Assembly (NCBI GenBank): GCA_013426805.1
Contig: JACDZG010000030.1
Coordinates: 1-64,000 of the forward strand
Source of the DNA: Chromatiaceae bacterium
GTDB taxonomy: Bacteria > Pseudomonadota > Gammaproteobacteria > Chromatiales > Chromatiaceae
DNA length: 64,000 nucleotides
Direction: 5' to 3'
In this document: positions 45,011 to 54,531 of the stretch, piece by piece
How positions within the stretch are numbered: the first letter of the stretch is position 1
Layout of the letters: the number at the start of each line of letters is the position of its first letter
Notes under the pieces: model-generated
Database searches by the model: none
What the model was told of the DNA's origin: nothing
What the model saw: only the letters and a program-made list of their open reading frames with translations
Made by a program: the position numbers and the translations under genes

Positions 45011-45110
45011 GCGCGGCGCCTTAGCCCTGGTACTTTTTCCGTTTTCACCGGGCGCGACTGAGTCCCCATGTCCAGCTGTAATGCTGATATCGCAGCCGTT
45101 GCCACTCTGA
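45000..45110 (+). pseudogene. MazF/PemK-like toxin fragment
   Basis: 36 codons beginning MIYRRGALALVLFPFSPG, which resembles the MazF/PemK N-terminus (MxYxRGDLVLVxFPFSD). The frame then passes through PCPAVMLIS and stops at 45108. The remaining 70 or so residues of a toxin are absent. It overlaps the DUF2281 stop as intact antitoxin-toxin pairs do. Confidence 0.5.
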
Positions 45111-45122
45111 CAGAGAAAACAT

Positions 45123-45359
45123 ATGAATTTTCCGGAACTAGAGCGAATCACGATCAACCCCAAGGTCATGGGCGGCAAGCCTTGTATCCGCGGCATCAGG
45201 ATAACGGTCGGCACCGTCACTGGATTGCTGGCGTCAGGCGAAACGATAGACAAAGTCCTTGAACTCTATCCCAGCCTGGAACGGGCGGACATTTATGCGG
45301 CCCTGGCCTATGCGACCTGGCGGGCCGAAGAATATGACGTACCTCTCCAGGCATCATGA
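45123..45359 (+). CDS. DUF433 antitoxin
   Basis: 78 residues with the DUF433 signature ITINPKVMGGKPCIRGIRIT and LELYPSLERADIYAALAYA. It belongs to the HTH-containing antitoxin family paired with DUF5615 PIN-like toxins. The ATGA overlap with the next gene indicates coupling. It appears intact. Confidence 0.88.
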   Translation: MNFPELERITINPKVMGGKPCIRGIRITVGTVTGLLASGETIDKVLELYPSLERADIYAALAYATWRAEEYDVPLQAS

Positions 45360-45727
45360 AGATCCTCTTGGACATGAATATCCCGGAGACGTGGGAAGAC
45401 TTCCTCAATCGGGCCGGTCATGACGCGATTCACTGGAGCAGGATCGGAGACATCCGCGCGGAAGACACCGACATTATGGCCTGGGCGCGTGACAACGGCT
45501 ATGTAGTATTTACCCACGATTTGGATTTCGGCTCTTTGCTCTTTGCGACGAACGTGGCAGCTCCCAGCGTCGTTCAGCTTCGGTTTCAGCATATCCTTCC
45601 CGAAGCGATTGGCTCTGCGGTGTTGGAAACGCTGATGACCGCAGCGCAGATGCTGAAAGCAGGAGCTTTGGTGACAATTGATCCAAGGCGTCATCGCATC
45701 CGAATGTTGCCGCTAAGTGGTACCTAA
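45356..45727 (+). CDS. DUF5615 PIN-like toxin
   Basis: 123 residues. PIN-fold acidic residues are seen in ILLDMNIPE, in EDTDIMAWARDNGYVVFTHD and in LDFGSLL. DUF5615 proteins are putative PIN-domain ribonuclease toxins of type II pairs with DUF433. It starts inside the antitoxin stop (ATGA). This is the only toxin in the 41.6-45.7 kb cluster that looks complete. Confidence 0.88.
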   Translation: MKILLDMNIPETWEDFLNRAGHDAIHWSRIGDIRAEDTDIMAWARDNGYVVFTHDLDFGSLLFATNVAAPSVVQLRFQHILPEAIGSAVLETLMTAAQMLKAGALVTIDPRRHRIRMLPLSGT

Positions 45728-45774
45728 TCACGTCCACCTCGAGTAAAGACGCAGCGATTTGAAACTCGGCAAGA

Positions 45775-46098
45775 GCGGCAACAGGGTTGGTGCACCGAGC
45801 AGTCGCCGCTGGCCGGGATGCCGCGGTGCCGCGCCTCGGCCAGCATCTCCGCGCCGCGGGCGCTGGAGAGTCCGCGGAAGTGGATGCGCGCGCCGGTCTG
45901 TTCGGCCAGGGCCAGGGCCAGGGCGCGGGCGACGGCGACGGTCTCGGTGGCCTCCGGCGGTGATATGGCGGCCTTCCCGGCCCTGGATGATGGCCCCGAC
46001 CGGCAGCACTCGCGCTAGCCCATGGCGTTGTGCGGTGCGCAGGATGAGTTGGGCGACCGCCGGAGTGTCGATAATGGAGAGCAGTCCCGGTGACAGTT
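45775..46098 (-). pseudogene. Dihydroorotase-like (PyrC/PyrC') gene fragment
   Basis: One frame reads LSPGLLSIIDTPAVAQLIL, RTAQRHGLARVLPVGAI and IQGREGRH. After a gap and frame change it continues with SEATETVAVARALALALAEQ, TGARIHFRGLSSARGAEMLA and EARHRGIPASGDCSVHQ. These are two non-adjacent blocks of the dihydroorotase family joined by a deletion. It lacks start and end and is not functional. Confidence 0.55.
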
Positions 46099-46194
46099 TA
46101 CCTAACCGGAAATCTCAGGGTTGAGAAAACGGTTATGCCGGGATTCCCGAAACGTCGGCTGCCCATTCACGGCTGTTGGGCTAGAATCGGACCC

Positions 46195-47127
46195 ATGCAC
46201 ACCGACCCGCTCTTCTACCGGATCTTCCAGGAGCGTCCGGCGACCGTCTTTGAACTGGCGGGCCTTGCGGTCCCGCCCGCGGGGGTCTACCGGATGCATG
46301 CCGAGGAGATGAAACAGACCGCCTTTCGGCTCGACGGGGTGCTGTTGCCCGCTCCGGGTACACCCGGCCTGCCGTTGGTCTTCGCCGAGTCCCAGTTCTA
46401 TGCGGACCCCTGGTTCTATGCCCGCTGGCTGGCGTCGATCTTTCTGTTTCTATTTCGGCACCAGGTGATCGGCCCCTGGCGGGCAGTGGTGGTGTTTCCC
46501 GAACGGTCGTACGACGTCGGCGATACCACGCCCTACGATGCCTTGATCCGTTGCGGCGGCCTGCATCGGGTCTATCTCAAGGACCTGCTCGGCCGTCCCG
46601 GGCTCGGGCCGGGGGCGCGGCTCGCCCGTCTGGTGGTCATGGACCGGGAGCCACTGCTCACCGAGGCGCGTGCCTTGATCGATGAACAGACCGCGGCCGG
46701 GCAGCGCGAGTCGACCCTCGACCTGATCGAGACCGTGCTGGTCTACAAGTTTCCAGAGCTTTCGCGAGAGGAGATACAGATCATGCTCCATTTGCCTGAA
46801 ACCGATTTGAAAAAGACCCGCTTTTACCAGGAGGTATTCCGTGAGGGCGAGGAGGCGGGAGAGAAACGTGGAGAGAAACGCGGCGAGAAACGCGGCGAGA
46901 AACGCGGCGAGAGGCGCGGTCTGGTCCTTGGCCAACTGGGCTTGGTGATGCGCTTGTTGCGCCGTCGTGTCGGCGAGCCGACCGCCGATCAGCGCGCGCA
47001 GGTCGAGCGCTTCTCCGCCGACGAACTGGCCGCCTTGGGTGAGGCCCTGCTGGATTTCACCGGGACCGAGGACCTGGAGCGCTGGCTGCGGGGATCAAAG
47101 GGCAGTGAGGCTCGCAGTGACGTCTGA
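46195..47127 (+). CDS. DUF2887/DUF4351 Rpn-type putative nuclease
   Basis: 310 residues. N-terminal DUF2887: MHTDPLFYRIFQERPATVFE, KQTAFRLDGVLLP and LVFAESQFYADPWFYARWLA, a PD-(D/E)XK-like core (E-S-Q in the E-x-Q/K position). A basic/acidic linker of repeated GEKR units (about 222-243) leads to a C-terminal DUF4351-like domain. Family members are linked to recombination-promoting nucleases. The stop is 32 bases from the stop of the convergent broken hupU copy. ATG 46195 matches the family start; a longer frame begins at 46090. Confidence 0.8.
   Translation: MHTDPLFYRIFQERPATVFELAGLAVPPAGVYRMHAEEMKQTAFRLDGVLLPAPGTPGLPLVFAESQFYADPWFYARWLASIFLFLFRHQVIGPWRAVVVFPERSYDVGDTTPYDALIRCGGLHRVYLKDLLGRPGLGPGARLARLVVMDREPLLTEARALIDEQTAAGQRESTLDLIETVLVYKFPELSREEIQIMLHLPETDLKKTRFYQEVFREGEEAGEKRGEKRGEKRGEKRGERRGLVLGQLGLVMRLLRRRVGEPTADQRAQVERFSADELAALGEALLDFTGTEDLERWLRGSKGSEARSDV
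46861..46920 (+). repeat. 12-bp tandem repeat inside the DUF2887 gene
   Basis: Five units of gagaaacgcggc with point changes in the first and last, encoding GEKR repeats in the linker. The count may vary without shifting the frame. Confidence 0.8.
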
Positions 47128-47158
47128 TCCGGTTCGGATTCGTTGTTTGGGGTTGCTG

Positions 47159-48188
47159 TTAACGCGGCTTGGTACCCCGCACCGCGGGCGGTATAACGAG
47201 ATGGTCCGTCACCGCATTGCGGCGCAGGCGCTCCGGGGTCGCCGCCTTGGACAGTGAGGCCAGTGCGACGAACCAGGCTTTGGGCATGTCGGTGGGCAGG
47301 CCGATGGGAATGCCGGCAATGCTGGGGGTGTCGGCAAAGGCGTGGCCGGGCTCCTCGAATTCGGGGGCGGTGCAGTTGATGCACGCATAGCCGCCGCGGG
47401 TGCAGGAGCCCTGTCCATTCCAGAGTCGGGTGTTGCAGTCGCCATGCGCCTGGGTGCCCAGGCAGCCCAGGTGCTCCATCATGCAGCCGGTCGGAGGGGC
47501 GGCGGGCGCTCGCTTTGTATTCATAAAACTCGTTGCGGGTACAGCCGTGATGCACCAGGTGGTCCGCAGACATCCGCGGTCGGCGGTAGGGGTCCAGGTC
47601 GTCCGCGGTCAGGCCGTCCAAGGTCAGGGCCATGAGCGTCTCGGTGACCCAGTTGGGGTGGGTGGGGCAGCCGGCGACATTGATCACGGGCAGGCCGGAA
47701 CCCGCGCGGTAGTCCGTCCCCAGCAGGCCGCCCGGACGGGTGCCCTCGAATTGCAGGCCGCAGGCGTCGGTGGGGTTGGTGCCGGCGGCCGTCACGCCGC
47801 CGAAGGCGGCACAGGTGCCCACCGCGACGGTGTAGCGGGCGCGGGCGGCGAGCTGCCGCACCCAGTCGATCAGCGGCCGGTCGCTCCCCGCCAGCACATG
47901 AAAGCGGCCGGTACCCCGCGGTCCGCGGAGCATGGCGCCCTCGATGCACAACACGTCGAATGCGATGGTGCCGGTGATCGCCCCATCCACCAGATCCAAC
48001 ACCTCCTCGCCGCTCGCTTCGCTCAAGGACGGATGCCAGAGCAAGCGGACGCCCGCGCCGTCCAACGTGGCAGTCAGGTCCGGTGACTCGGCGCCCAGCA
48101 GCGACAGGGTGCAGCCGCCGCAGCCGCCGGACTGGAGCCAGAGGACCGCGAGTTCCTGCCTGATGGGGCTGGTGTCGGTGTTGGTCAT
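47159..48188 (-). pseudogene. Second copy of hupU, frameshifted
   Basis: Almost the same sequence as the intact hupU at 60217-61248. The N-terminal half reads through VLWLQSGGCGGCTLSLLGAE and HHGCTRNEFYEYKASARRPS. Two bases are missing near 47487 (gcagcc-ggtcgg against gcagcccaggtcgg), which shifts the frame before MMEHLGCLGTQAHGDCNTRL. The rest continues in the other frame to TAA 47159. The cysteine motifs for the distal clusters are therefore lost from the main product. Similarity to the intact copy extends from the stop codon to about 30 bases upstream of the start. Confidence 0.9.
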
Positions 48189-48527
48189 CGTGTGAGTATC
48201 GTCCGTCAATGAACGCAAATAAACCCGGAAGGTTACAATCCTGAACTTAGGTGGTATGTCGCTGCCCTCAGCCAAGTTAGTGGCTGCTGGTTCCTGCACT
48301 GGATTCCGATCCACGCACAGGAAACGTGACAGGTCCTGAATGGCTCAGGTTTAAAGGACATACCTGACCGACTTTGCAACTCTCGACAAAGTGTTCGCTG
48401 TATACTTTGGGTACGTTACGTGTGATCGCCTGCCAGTCGTCCCTGCAGCCACTGCCGGATCGAACTGGCGAAGCGCCCGACACCATAGCGTGGGCAGGAA
48501 AACCATGGGTTTGGACGGAGACGCAGT
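48189..48527. other. Gap between broken hupU copy and zorA
   Basis: 338 bases without a gene. The first 34 or so bases continue the hupU repeat (gtccgtcaatgaacgca). The remainder should contain the zorA promoter; no confident boxes were found. Confidence 0.5.
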
Positions 48528-51279
48528 ATGGAGTGGTTGCGGGATGTGCCCGGATTTGGGGCTTTGGTGGATGGCCTCACTTGGGCCATCAGTCGATTCG
48601 ATAACAAGGATCTGGCGTTCGCGATTGCCTTTGCTATCCTTGTGTTGGCCTTGGGGATCTGGGCTTTTTTGTACCTCCGGCGCCATCGCCCCTGGCTGCG
48701 ACCGATTCGCCGTCTGTCCGCTGAGTTGCGGAGGCTGCGCGGTTACAACCTGGACGCGAGCGAGCACCTGGCCAGAGCGGACGGGGTCTTTGAGTCGGAA
48801 CCGGCGATTGCTTCGCTCTGGCGGGAGTACCGCAAGAATCTGAAACCGAACCCCCAGTCCAGACGGCTTCCTGAACCTGATCGATCCGCGCCTCTGGTTC
48901 TCGGTCGAGTCGCTGCCGGGGCGCGGCTACGAACAGTGGTGCGCCACCTGGGCCGGGGTCTTTTTGACCGTCGGCCTGCTCTTCACCTTCATCGGCCTGT
49001 CCGCGGCACTGCTCAAGGTGGGTAATATCAGCTGGAAGGACTCCACGGCGATAATGGCTGCCGTCGCCGGCATCCTGGCCGTCAGTTCAGCCAAATTCAT
49101 CACCTCTATCGCCGGGCTCCTCGCTTACATTGGGTTCAGCCTCGTCACTCGACACTATCTGTCCACCCAACATGCCGCTGCCCGCGATCTGGCCGACGCG
49201 GTGCAGCATCTCAGTTTGCCGCTGACGCCCGAATTGCTCTTGTACGAACAGAACGACACCGCCCGCAGGCAACTCACGCGGATGGAGCGCTTGACCGACG
49301 ATCTGGCAGTCGCGATCGACGCAAAAATGGAACAGCGCCTGAAGACCCTCGCCACTGACTTTGGTCAGCATCTTGGGACGATGCAGAAGGACCTGCCCGC
49401 GGCCACAGCTGCGCCCATCGTGGACGCGATCCAGAACATGAGCCAGGCCGTAGCCCAAGAGTTTTCAAAGCAGGTTCAGCAGACGGCTGGTGGCGAGATC
49501 AACACGGTGGCCGAGCGATTTACCGCCGTCGCCAATGAACTGGCAAGTATCAAGGGCGATATGGGCGCTGCCGGCAAAACATTTGGTGAGGACATCAGCG
49601 AAGCTGCGCGGGTTCTGCGCGAAGCCGCGGGGAACATGGGCAAGGGGCTCGATGACCGCTCGCAGAAATTGGCTGAGACGATCAGCCAATTCGGGGGCAA
49701 ACTCGACAACATCTCATCCACCTTGAGCAAGGTTCCGGAAAGCATCGACAGTGCCCTCAAGGCGACCCTGGATAAACTGACCGACGCGATCGGAACTCTG
49801 GTGAACCGCTTGACCGAGGGTGGCGAAAGCGGCGCATCGGCATTGACTGCCGGCGGTGAGGAGGCTGGGAACAGGCTCAAGGCGTCCGTTGGTCAAGCCG
49901 GCCAGGACCTGCAGGAAAGGATCGGCGAGGTCAGCGGGAAACTTGACAGCATCACCAGTGTCTTGGGTCAGGTTCCAGCCGACATCAGCCGCGCCCTCAA
50001 CGAAACTATGAACAAGCTCGCCGGGGCCATCGACTCCTTGGTGAACCGCCTCGGTGAAGGGAGCCAAAATGGCGCTTCGGCATTGACTGCCGGTGGCGTG
50101 GAAGCCGGGAACAGGCTCAAGGCGTCCGCTGGTCAAGCCGGCCAAGACCAGCAGGCAAGGATCGGAGAGGTCAGCGGGAAACTCGACAGCATCGCCGGTG
50201 CTTTAGGTCAGGTTCCAGCCGACATCAGCCGTGCCCTCAACGAAACCATGAGCAAGCTCACCGAGGCCATTGACACTTTGGTCAACCGGCTCACTGAAGG
50301 GGGCCAAAGCGGCGCATCGGCGTTGACTGCCGGCGGCGAGGAAGCCGGGAACAGGCTCAAGGAATCCGCCGGTCAAGCCGGCCAAGACCTGCAGGCAAGG
50401 ATCGGAGATGTCAGCGGTAAGCTTGACAGCATCGCCGGTGCCTTGGGTGAGGTTCCAGCCGACATCAGCCGTGCCCTCAACGAGACCATGAGCAAACTCA
50501 CCGCGGCCACCGCCGAGTTGACCGACCGCTTGGCGCTGGGAGGAAGAGACGGCGGAGATGCCCTGCGTGAAGGCGGCCAACAGGCCGGGGCGGAGATCGA
50601 GCGGACTGTTGGGCGGGCCGGCAACGAGTTCGACCGATTGGTCACACAGGCTACCGGCAAGCTGGTCGAGCAATTTGACGCAGCGCAGGCAGGGCTGCAA
50701 GCGACCATCAAGGACCTCGCGAGCCGACTAAAAACGGTGGAGGCGAGCCTTAAGATGCTACCCGCCGCAGTGGCCGCCCAAGTCCAAAACCTCGATGCGG
50801 CGGGCCAGACCTTCAAGGCCGCGGGACAAGTTGTCGCTGGTGCCAGCGATGCCTTGGAGCGGGCCGCTCAACCGTTGCAACAGACTGCCACAACGATTCG
50901 GACGGGTCTGGAGCAGGTCCGGCAAGGAGTGGCTGAGTCTGCGGCCATTCACCAACAAGCCAGCCAGTCGGCTCAAACGGCCCTTGATGGACTTAAAAAG
51001 GCCGCCGCTGCGGCCGAGCGCACCTTCAAGACGCATGACGACCGCTTCGGACAGGCCGACGAGTCGCTCGCTCAGGCATTGACAACGCTAAGCGATGGCG
51101 TGGAGTTGGTCGTCAATACGAGCGCCAAGGTATTCACGGACTTCGACGGGCACATGACCAGCGCCGTCGATAATCTGCGCAATTGGGGCGAGGGTCTTGA
51201 GGAGAACATCGAGGAATTGGCGGCATCGGTAGGACAACTGGCGGAGGCGGTGAAGCAGCCACCGCGCCGATCGCTCTAA
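48528..51279 (+). pseudogene. zorA: Zorya ZorA (MotA-like channel with long coiled tail), one-base frameshift
   Basis: Two frames together encode about 916 residues. The first (from ATG 48528, MEWLRDVPGFGALVDGL) has a membrane helix LAFAIAFAILVLALGIWAFL and runs to WREYRKNLKPNP. The second resumes SPDGFLNLIDPRLWFSV and contains the channel helices VFLTVGLLFTFIGLSAAL and IMAAVAGILAVSSAKFITSI. Removing one C from the run at 48851-48855 joins them exactly. ZorA is the proton-channel subunit whose cytoplasmic tail signals to the effectors. The tail here is very long and contains four 80-residue repeats. The frameshift could be a sequencing error in the C5 run. Confidence 0.85.
49696..50655 (+). 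repeat. Four in-frame 240-bp repeats in the zorA tail
   Basis: Units start at 49696, 49936, 50176 and 50416, each encoding 80 residues that begin GKLD(N/S)I and contain VPADISRALNETM and GASALTAGGEEAGNRLK. Units 2 and 3 are nearly identical, 1 is similar and 4 diverges in its second half. Exact unit length points to expansion by recombination. Confidence 0.9.
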
Positions 51280-51297
51280 AGCCGGAGTTTAGTCAGC

Positions 51298-52161
51298 GTG
51301 TTCCGACGTTCACTCCCCACTGCCCAAGCCGGCGAAGAGCGTAAGGACCTGTTCGGCCCGGTGGCCGACCTAATGGTCGGCGTGATCTTCATCTTCATCA
51401 TCCTGCTGATCGGCCTTGCCCTACACCTGCAGCCCGAGGAACTGGCAAAGGAGAATAATAGCTTGAAGGCATTCGCCCGCTATGTGCGCGATCAACAGAT
51501 AAACGGGCTGTTCAAGCGCATCGCCGCCGCCAACGAAACCCGCGCACAGATGTTGAAGGACATGCAAGACCGGTTAAAAGACCGGGGTATCGAGGTCACA
51601 ATTGACCCCACCAACGGTACCCTGAAGTTGCCGGCCGGTGGTCTCTTCCTCCCCGGGCAGGCTGAGCCCACCCCTCAGGGCCGGGAGACGATCCGTAAAC
51701 TCGGCGAAGTTCTCACGGCGACCCTGCCCTGTTACACCAATGTGCGCGCCGCCGACCATCCCCCGGCCGGATGTCCGGAGATCAACGTCTACAGCACCTT
51801 GAGTTCTGCCTATATCGAGGGTCATACCGACGTCGTCCCATTCAGTGCGTCTTCCGGACGCTTCCGCGACAATTGGGACCTGTCCGCCGGCCGCGCCATC
51901 GAGACCTTCAAACTCCTGCGGGAGACCAATCCGCTCCTGCGCGACCTGCGCAATCAGGATGGCGATGCGCTACTTGGGGTCAGCGGTTATGCCGAGACCC
52001 GTCCTGCTACCCACGCTGAAGACCGTTACCAAGAGTCAGTGCGTGACCTGGATCGGCGCATTGAGGTCCGATTGACGATGACCGCTAACGAGGCCGCAGT
52101 GGGCGAGGCTTTGAAAGAACTGAGCCGGCAACTGGAGGTGGTCAATGACCTTATCCGATGA
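51298..52161 (+). CDS. zorB: Zorya ZorB (MotB/OmpA-like stator subunit)
   Basis: 287 residues. A single membrane helix (about 24-44, PVADLMVGVIFIFIILLIGL) carries the Asp needed for proton conduction. The C-terminal OmpA-like domain that anchors the complex to peptidoglycan shows YIEGHTDVVPF and NWDLSAGRAIETFKLL. It forms the A5B2-type motor with ZorA. The GTG start at 51298 lies 19 bases after zorA with GGAG upstream. Overlaps zorC by 17 bases. Confidence 0.92.
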   Translation: MFRRSLPTAQAGEERKDLFGPVADLMVGVIFIFIILLIGLALHLQPEELAKENNSLKAFARYVRDQQINGLFKRIAAANETRAQMLKDMQDRLKDRGIEVTIDPTNGTLKLPAGGLFLPGQAEPTPQGRETIRKLGEVLTATLPCYTNVRAADHPPAGCPEINVYSTLSSAYIEGHTDVVPFSASSGRFRDNWDLSAGRAIETFKLLRETNPLLRDLRNQDGDALLGVSGYAETRPATHAEDRYQESVRDLDRRIEVRLTMTANEAAVGEALKELSRQLEVVNDLIR

Positions 52162-53569
52162 TCATGCAGATGCTTCCCAGTGCAGCCTCAAGGCTGCCCT
52201 GAGCAAGTCCGGTAAGCCGGGGCGTTTTATACCACCCCGGAGCTTTGCGATCGAGCCGGTCGTGCGGGCGCTGGAACAGAGATTTGGAGGAGTCCCCGTG
52301 GACCTGTCGCCGCCGCGCGATTTATTGAAAGAGACCGAGGAACGCCTCATCGCTTGGGAAGGCGACATCTCCCGGTTGGATCTGAAGTTGGATCCGAAAC
52401 AGCTCAAAGCCGTCCGCTACCGCCTTTGGGCATCGCCTCGGGAATGGTCCGAGAACGACCGATTGATAAACGATTACTTGCACTGGGTGGATCAGAAGTG
52501 GCGTATTGGACCCCGACGCTTGTGGGTGCATTACCTCTTGAATATGGACCCTGGCTCACTCGCCACGCGACGATTAGGCCCCTGGCTTGGAACCAGGGCA
52601 GACAGGCTTACGCCTACCTTGCGTGACTTTTCGGAGAAATGGACGCTCTTTGAACCGCATCACGCAATTGCCAAGCTGGCACAGTCTCTGCTGACGGGCG
52701 CCGAAGTCATTCCGGAAATCGAGGGCTTGAGGATCGGCCGCGAGACACTGCTTAAGTCGGCCTTCCTGCTGAGCGTGTTGGAGTCGCTCGGCCAACAGTT
52801 ACGGGGCTATGATCAAGCATCCGGTATCGCTGGAACTTTGAAATCGCTGCTCGCCGACTTGGGCGAGACGCCAACCTATAAAATGCAAGGTTCAGCGGAT
52901 CTGCGGCAAAGCGCCTTGAAATCGCTGGTGGAGGGGTTGGTCGCCTGGACTGAGCGACAAGGCCAACCGGCAATTGTGCAGACACTGGACCTGCTTTATT
53001 TCTTGATTGGCGATCCGCGCTTACCTCAATGCCAGGGACGCTGGAAGCTCATCGCAACGGCGGTGCGCGAAACGGTTGAGCGATGGCTGACCAAGATTAC
53101 TATCGATGCCTTCTTCCGCGTCATGCTGGAGATCGATGCAAGTAAGCCGTGGATGGTTTCGGAGCGCGAGCATTTCTGGCGTCGCTATCAAAATAGTATT
53201 TCTAACGCCTGGCTCATTACTGGAGTGAAAGGCAGAGCAACTAAAGGGCAGGCCGTTGCGCGCAAATTACTGGGTGAGTCCTTTTCGGCATTCGAAAGCG
53301 GGGCGCTCGCCGACCACTGCGCACTGAGGATACAGTTGGGAAGCCAGGTGATTCTTGAAATGAATTATGACGGCGGAACCCTGTTCTGGCCCGCTGGGGA
53401 TGGGGTCATGCCAAGGTTCTATGGCGACAGGTATGATCGCACCAAGTTGCGCAATCTGTGCAATGCAAGATGGGATAGCGATGCGCCCCGGTTCCGAATG
53501 ACGCATCAAGGAAAATGGCAAGAGAGATATCGCGACAAAATACGTGATCTCACAGGAATCGACCCGTGA
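52145..53569 (+). CDS. zorC: Zorya ZorC (EH-signature protein)
   Basis: 474 residues, cytosolic. The C-terminal half carries the EH signature (MVSEREHFWRRYQNSI) and its companion block DHCALRIQLGSQVILEMNYD, GGTLFWPAG and RFRMTHQGKWQERY. ZorC belongs to type I Zorya and binds DNA together with ZorD after ZorAB is triggered. It overlaps zorB by 17 bases, so it is coupled. zorD does not follow directly: an opposite-strand toxin-antitoxin pair intervenes. Confidence 0.9.
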   Translation: MTLSDDHADASQCSLKAALSKSGKPGRFIPPRSFAIEPVVRALEQRFGGVPVDLSPPRDLLKETEERLIAWEGDISRLDLKLDPKQLKAVRYRLWASPREWSENDRLINDYLHWVDQKWRIGPRRLWVHYLLNMDPGSLATRRLGPWLGTRADRLTPTLRDFSEKWTLFEPHHAIAKLAQSLLTGAEVIPEIEGLRIGRETLLKSAFLLSVLESLGQQLRGYDQASGIAGTLKSLLADLGETPTYKMQGSADLRQSALKSLVEGLVAWTERQGQPAIVQTLDLLYFLIGDPRLPQCQGRWKLIATAVRETVERWLTKITIDAFFRVMLEIDASKPWMVSEREHFWRRYQNSISNAWLITGVKGRATKGQAVARKLLGESFSAFESGALADHCALRIQLGSQVILEMNYDGGTLFWPAGDGVMPRFYGDRYDRTKLRNLCNARWDSDAPRFRMTHQGKWQERYRDKIRDLTGIDP

Positions 53570-53719
53570 TGACGGGCGTCAACGATAGTGATATCGCATT
53601 TGCGCGATCAACATAGCATCGTATCGGGCCTTGCAGACCCAGCTATGCTCACCGGTCATCCATCGTGAGCAGCACTCAGGACCGGATATGGTCTTGACGC
53701 TTCGGGTAACGGACAATCC

Positions 53720-54034
53720 TCACGCCGCCGCCAATTCCCGCAACACTTCGGGATGCCTCTGCGCCACCCTGAGCAGCGTCTTGGCCGCACCGCTCGGCTG
53801 GCGTCGGCCTTGCTCCCACTCCTGCAGCGTGCGTACCGACACGCCCAAGAGTAACGCGAACTGCGCCTGCGACAGGCCGGAATGCTCGCGGGCGGCGATG
53901 ATCGGCGAGTACACCACTGTTCCCAGGCCAGCGTTCATCTGGCGGATCGATTCCAGCAGGTCTTCGCCTAGGTCGCGGCCTGCTTCAAACGCCTCCAGTT
54001 CATCATCGGTCAGGGGTTGCGTGTTCGATGGCAT
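53720..54034 (-). CDS. HTH antitoxin of a HigBA/RelBE-like pair
   Basis: 104 residues. An N-terminal acidic helix (LTDDELEAFEAGRDLGEDLL) is followed by a Cro/C1-type HTH (AREHSGLSQAQFALLLGVSV, then RTLQEWEQGRRQPSGAA). This is the HigA-like antitoxin of toxin-first pairs. Its start lies inside the toxin gene (32-base overlap). An alternative start at 54049 adds five residues. Encoded opposite to the zor genes. Confidence 0.88.
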   Translation of the reverse strand: MPSNTQPLTDDELEAFEAGRDLGEDLLESIRQMNAGLGTVVYSPIIAAREHSGLSQAQFALLLGVSVRTLQEWEQGRRQPSGAAKTLLRVAQRHPEVLRELAAA

Positions 54035-54329
54035 GTTTGATCTCCACAAGTTGCTTGGCGGACAGGTTTCCCCGCTCGGATTTCGCGTACAGTACCAACA
54101 ACATGAGTGCCCCGGAGGCGAATCGCGTGTAGTAGATTACCCGTACCCCACTGGATTTGCCGGACCCGGCCCGGCTCCAACGCACCTTTCGCAGTCCGTC
54201 CGTGCCCGGAATCACATCGCCGGCCTCTGGGTTTTGGGCCAGGAATGTCGCGAAGGCACCCCGCTCGTCTTCGTGCCAGTAACGCGGCCAGAGCTTTGTG
54301 AACAGTGGGGTTTCGACGACGGTGTACAT
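54003..54329 (-). CDS. RelE/HigB-like toxin
   Basis: 108 residues (MYTVVETPLFTKLWPRYWHE...). The RelE-fold core appears as DVIPGTDGLRKVRWSRAG and SSGVRVIYYTRFASGALMLL, and LVLYAKSERGNLSAKQL is the typical C-terminal strand. Such toxins cut mRNA on the ribosome. The toxin-first order and overlap with the antitoxin are characteristic of HigBA. The start at 54329 lacks a clear ribosome binding site; the frame is open to 54368. Confidence 0.88.
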   Translation of the reverse strand: MYTVVETPLFTKLWPRYWHEDERGAFATFLAQNPEAGDVIPGTDGLRKVRWSRAGSGKSSGVRVIYYTRFASGALMLLVLYAKSERGNLSAKQLVEIKHAIEHATPDR

Positions 54330-54531
54330 AGGGAGAATAATACGTCTTTGACGGATATTCGCAAGCAAGCGTTAGCCGTCAAAGCCGGGCGGGAGCCCAA
54401 CTCATCAAACCCACTTTCGAGGTGGGTAAGTGGGACCAGACGAGTGCCAACCTTCACCCTGAGAATGGTTCTGTCAGATGATGCGATTTAGACTTGCCGG
54501 CGTACTGGATGACGCCGGATAGCGCTTCGAG

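Noticed and set aside
46989-48314. A single 441-codon minus-strand gene
   Set aside because: The last part is out-of-frame translation after the 2-base deletion in the hupU copy; the intact copy shows the true frame.
48845-48862. Programmed ribosomal frameshift in zorA
   Set aside because: No slippery heptamer or downstream structure was recognised, and a simple C-run indel explains the shift; kept only as a question of slippage or error.
48528-52161. Flagellar MotAB or TolQR/ExbBD pair
   Set aside because: The long repeated tail of the MotA-like protein, the following EH-signature gene and the SNF2-Mrr gene fit type I Zorya, not motility or transport.
53631-54491. 286-codon plus-strand gene between zorC and zorD
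   Set aside because: It is the complement of the HTH antitoxin and RelE-like toxin, both of which have clear motifs.
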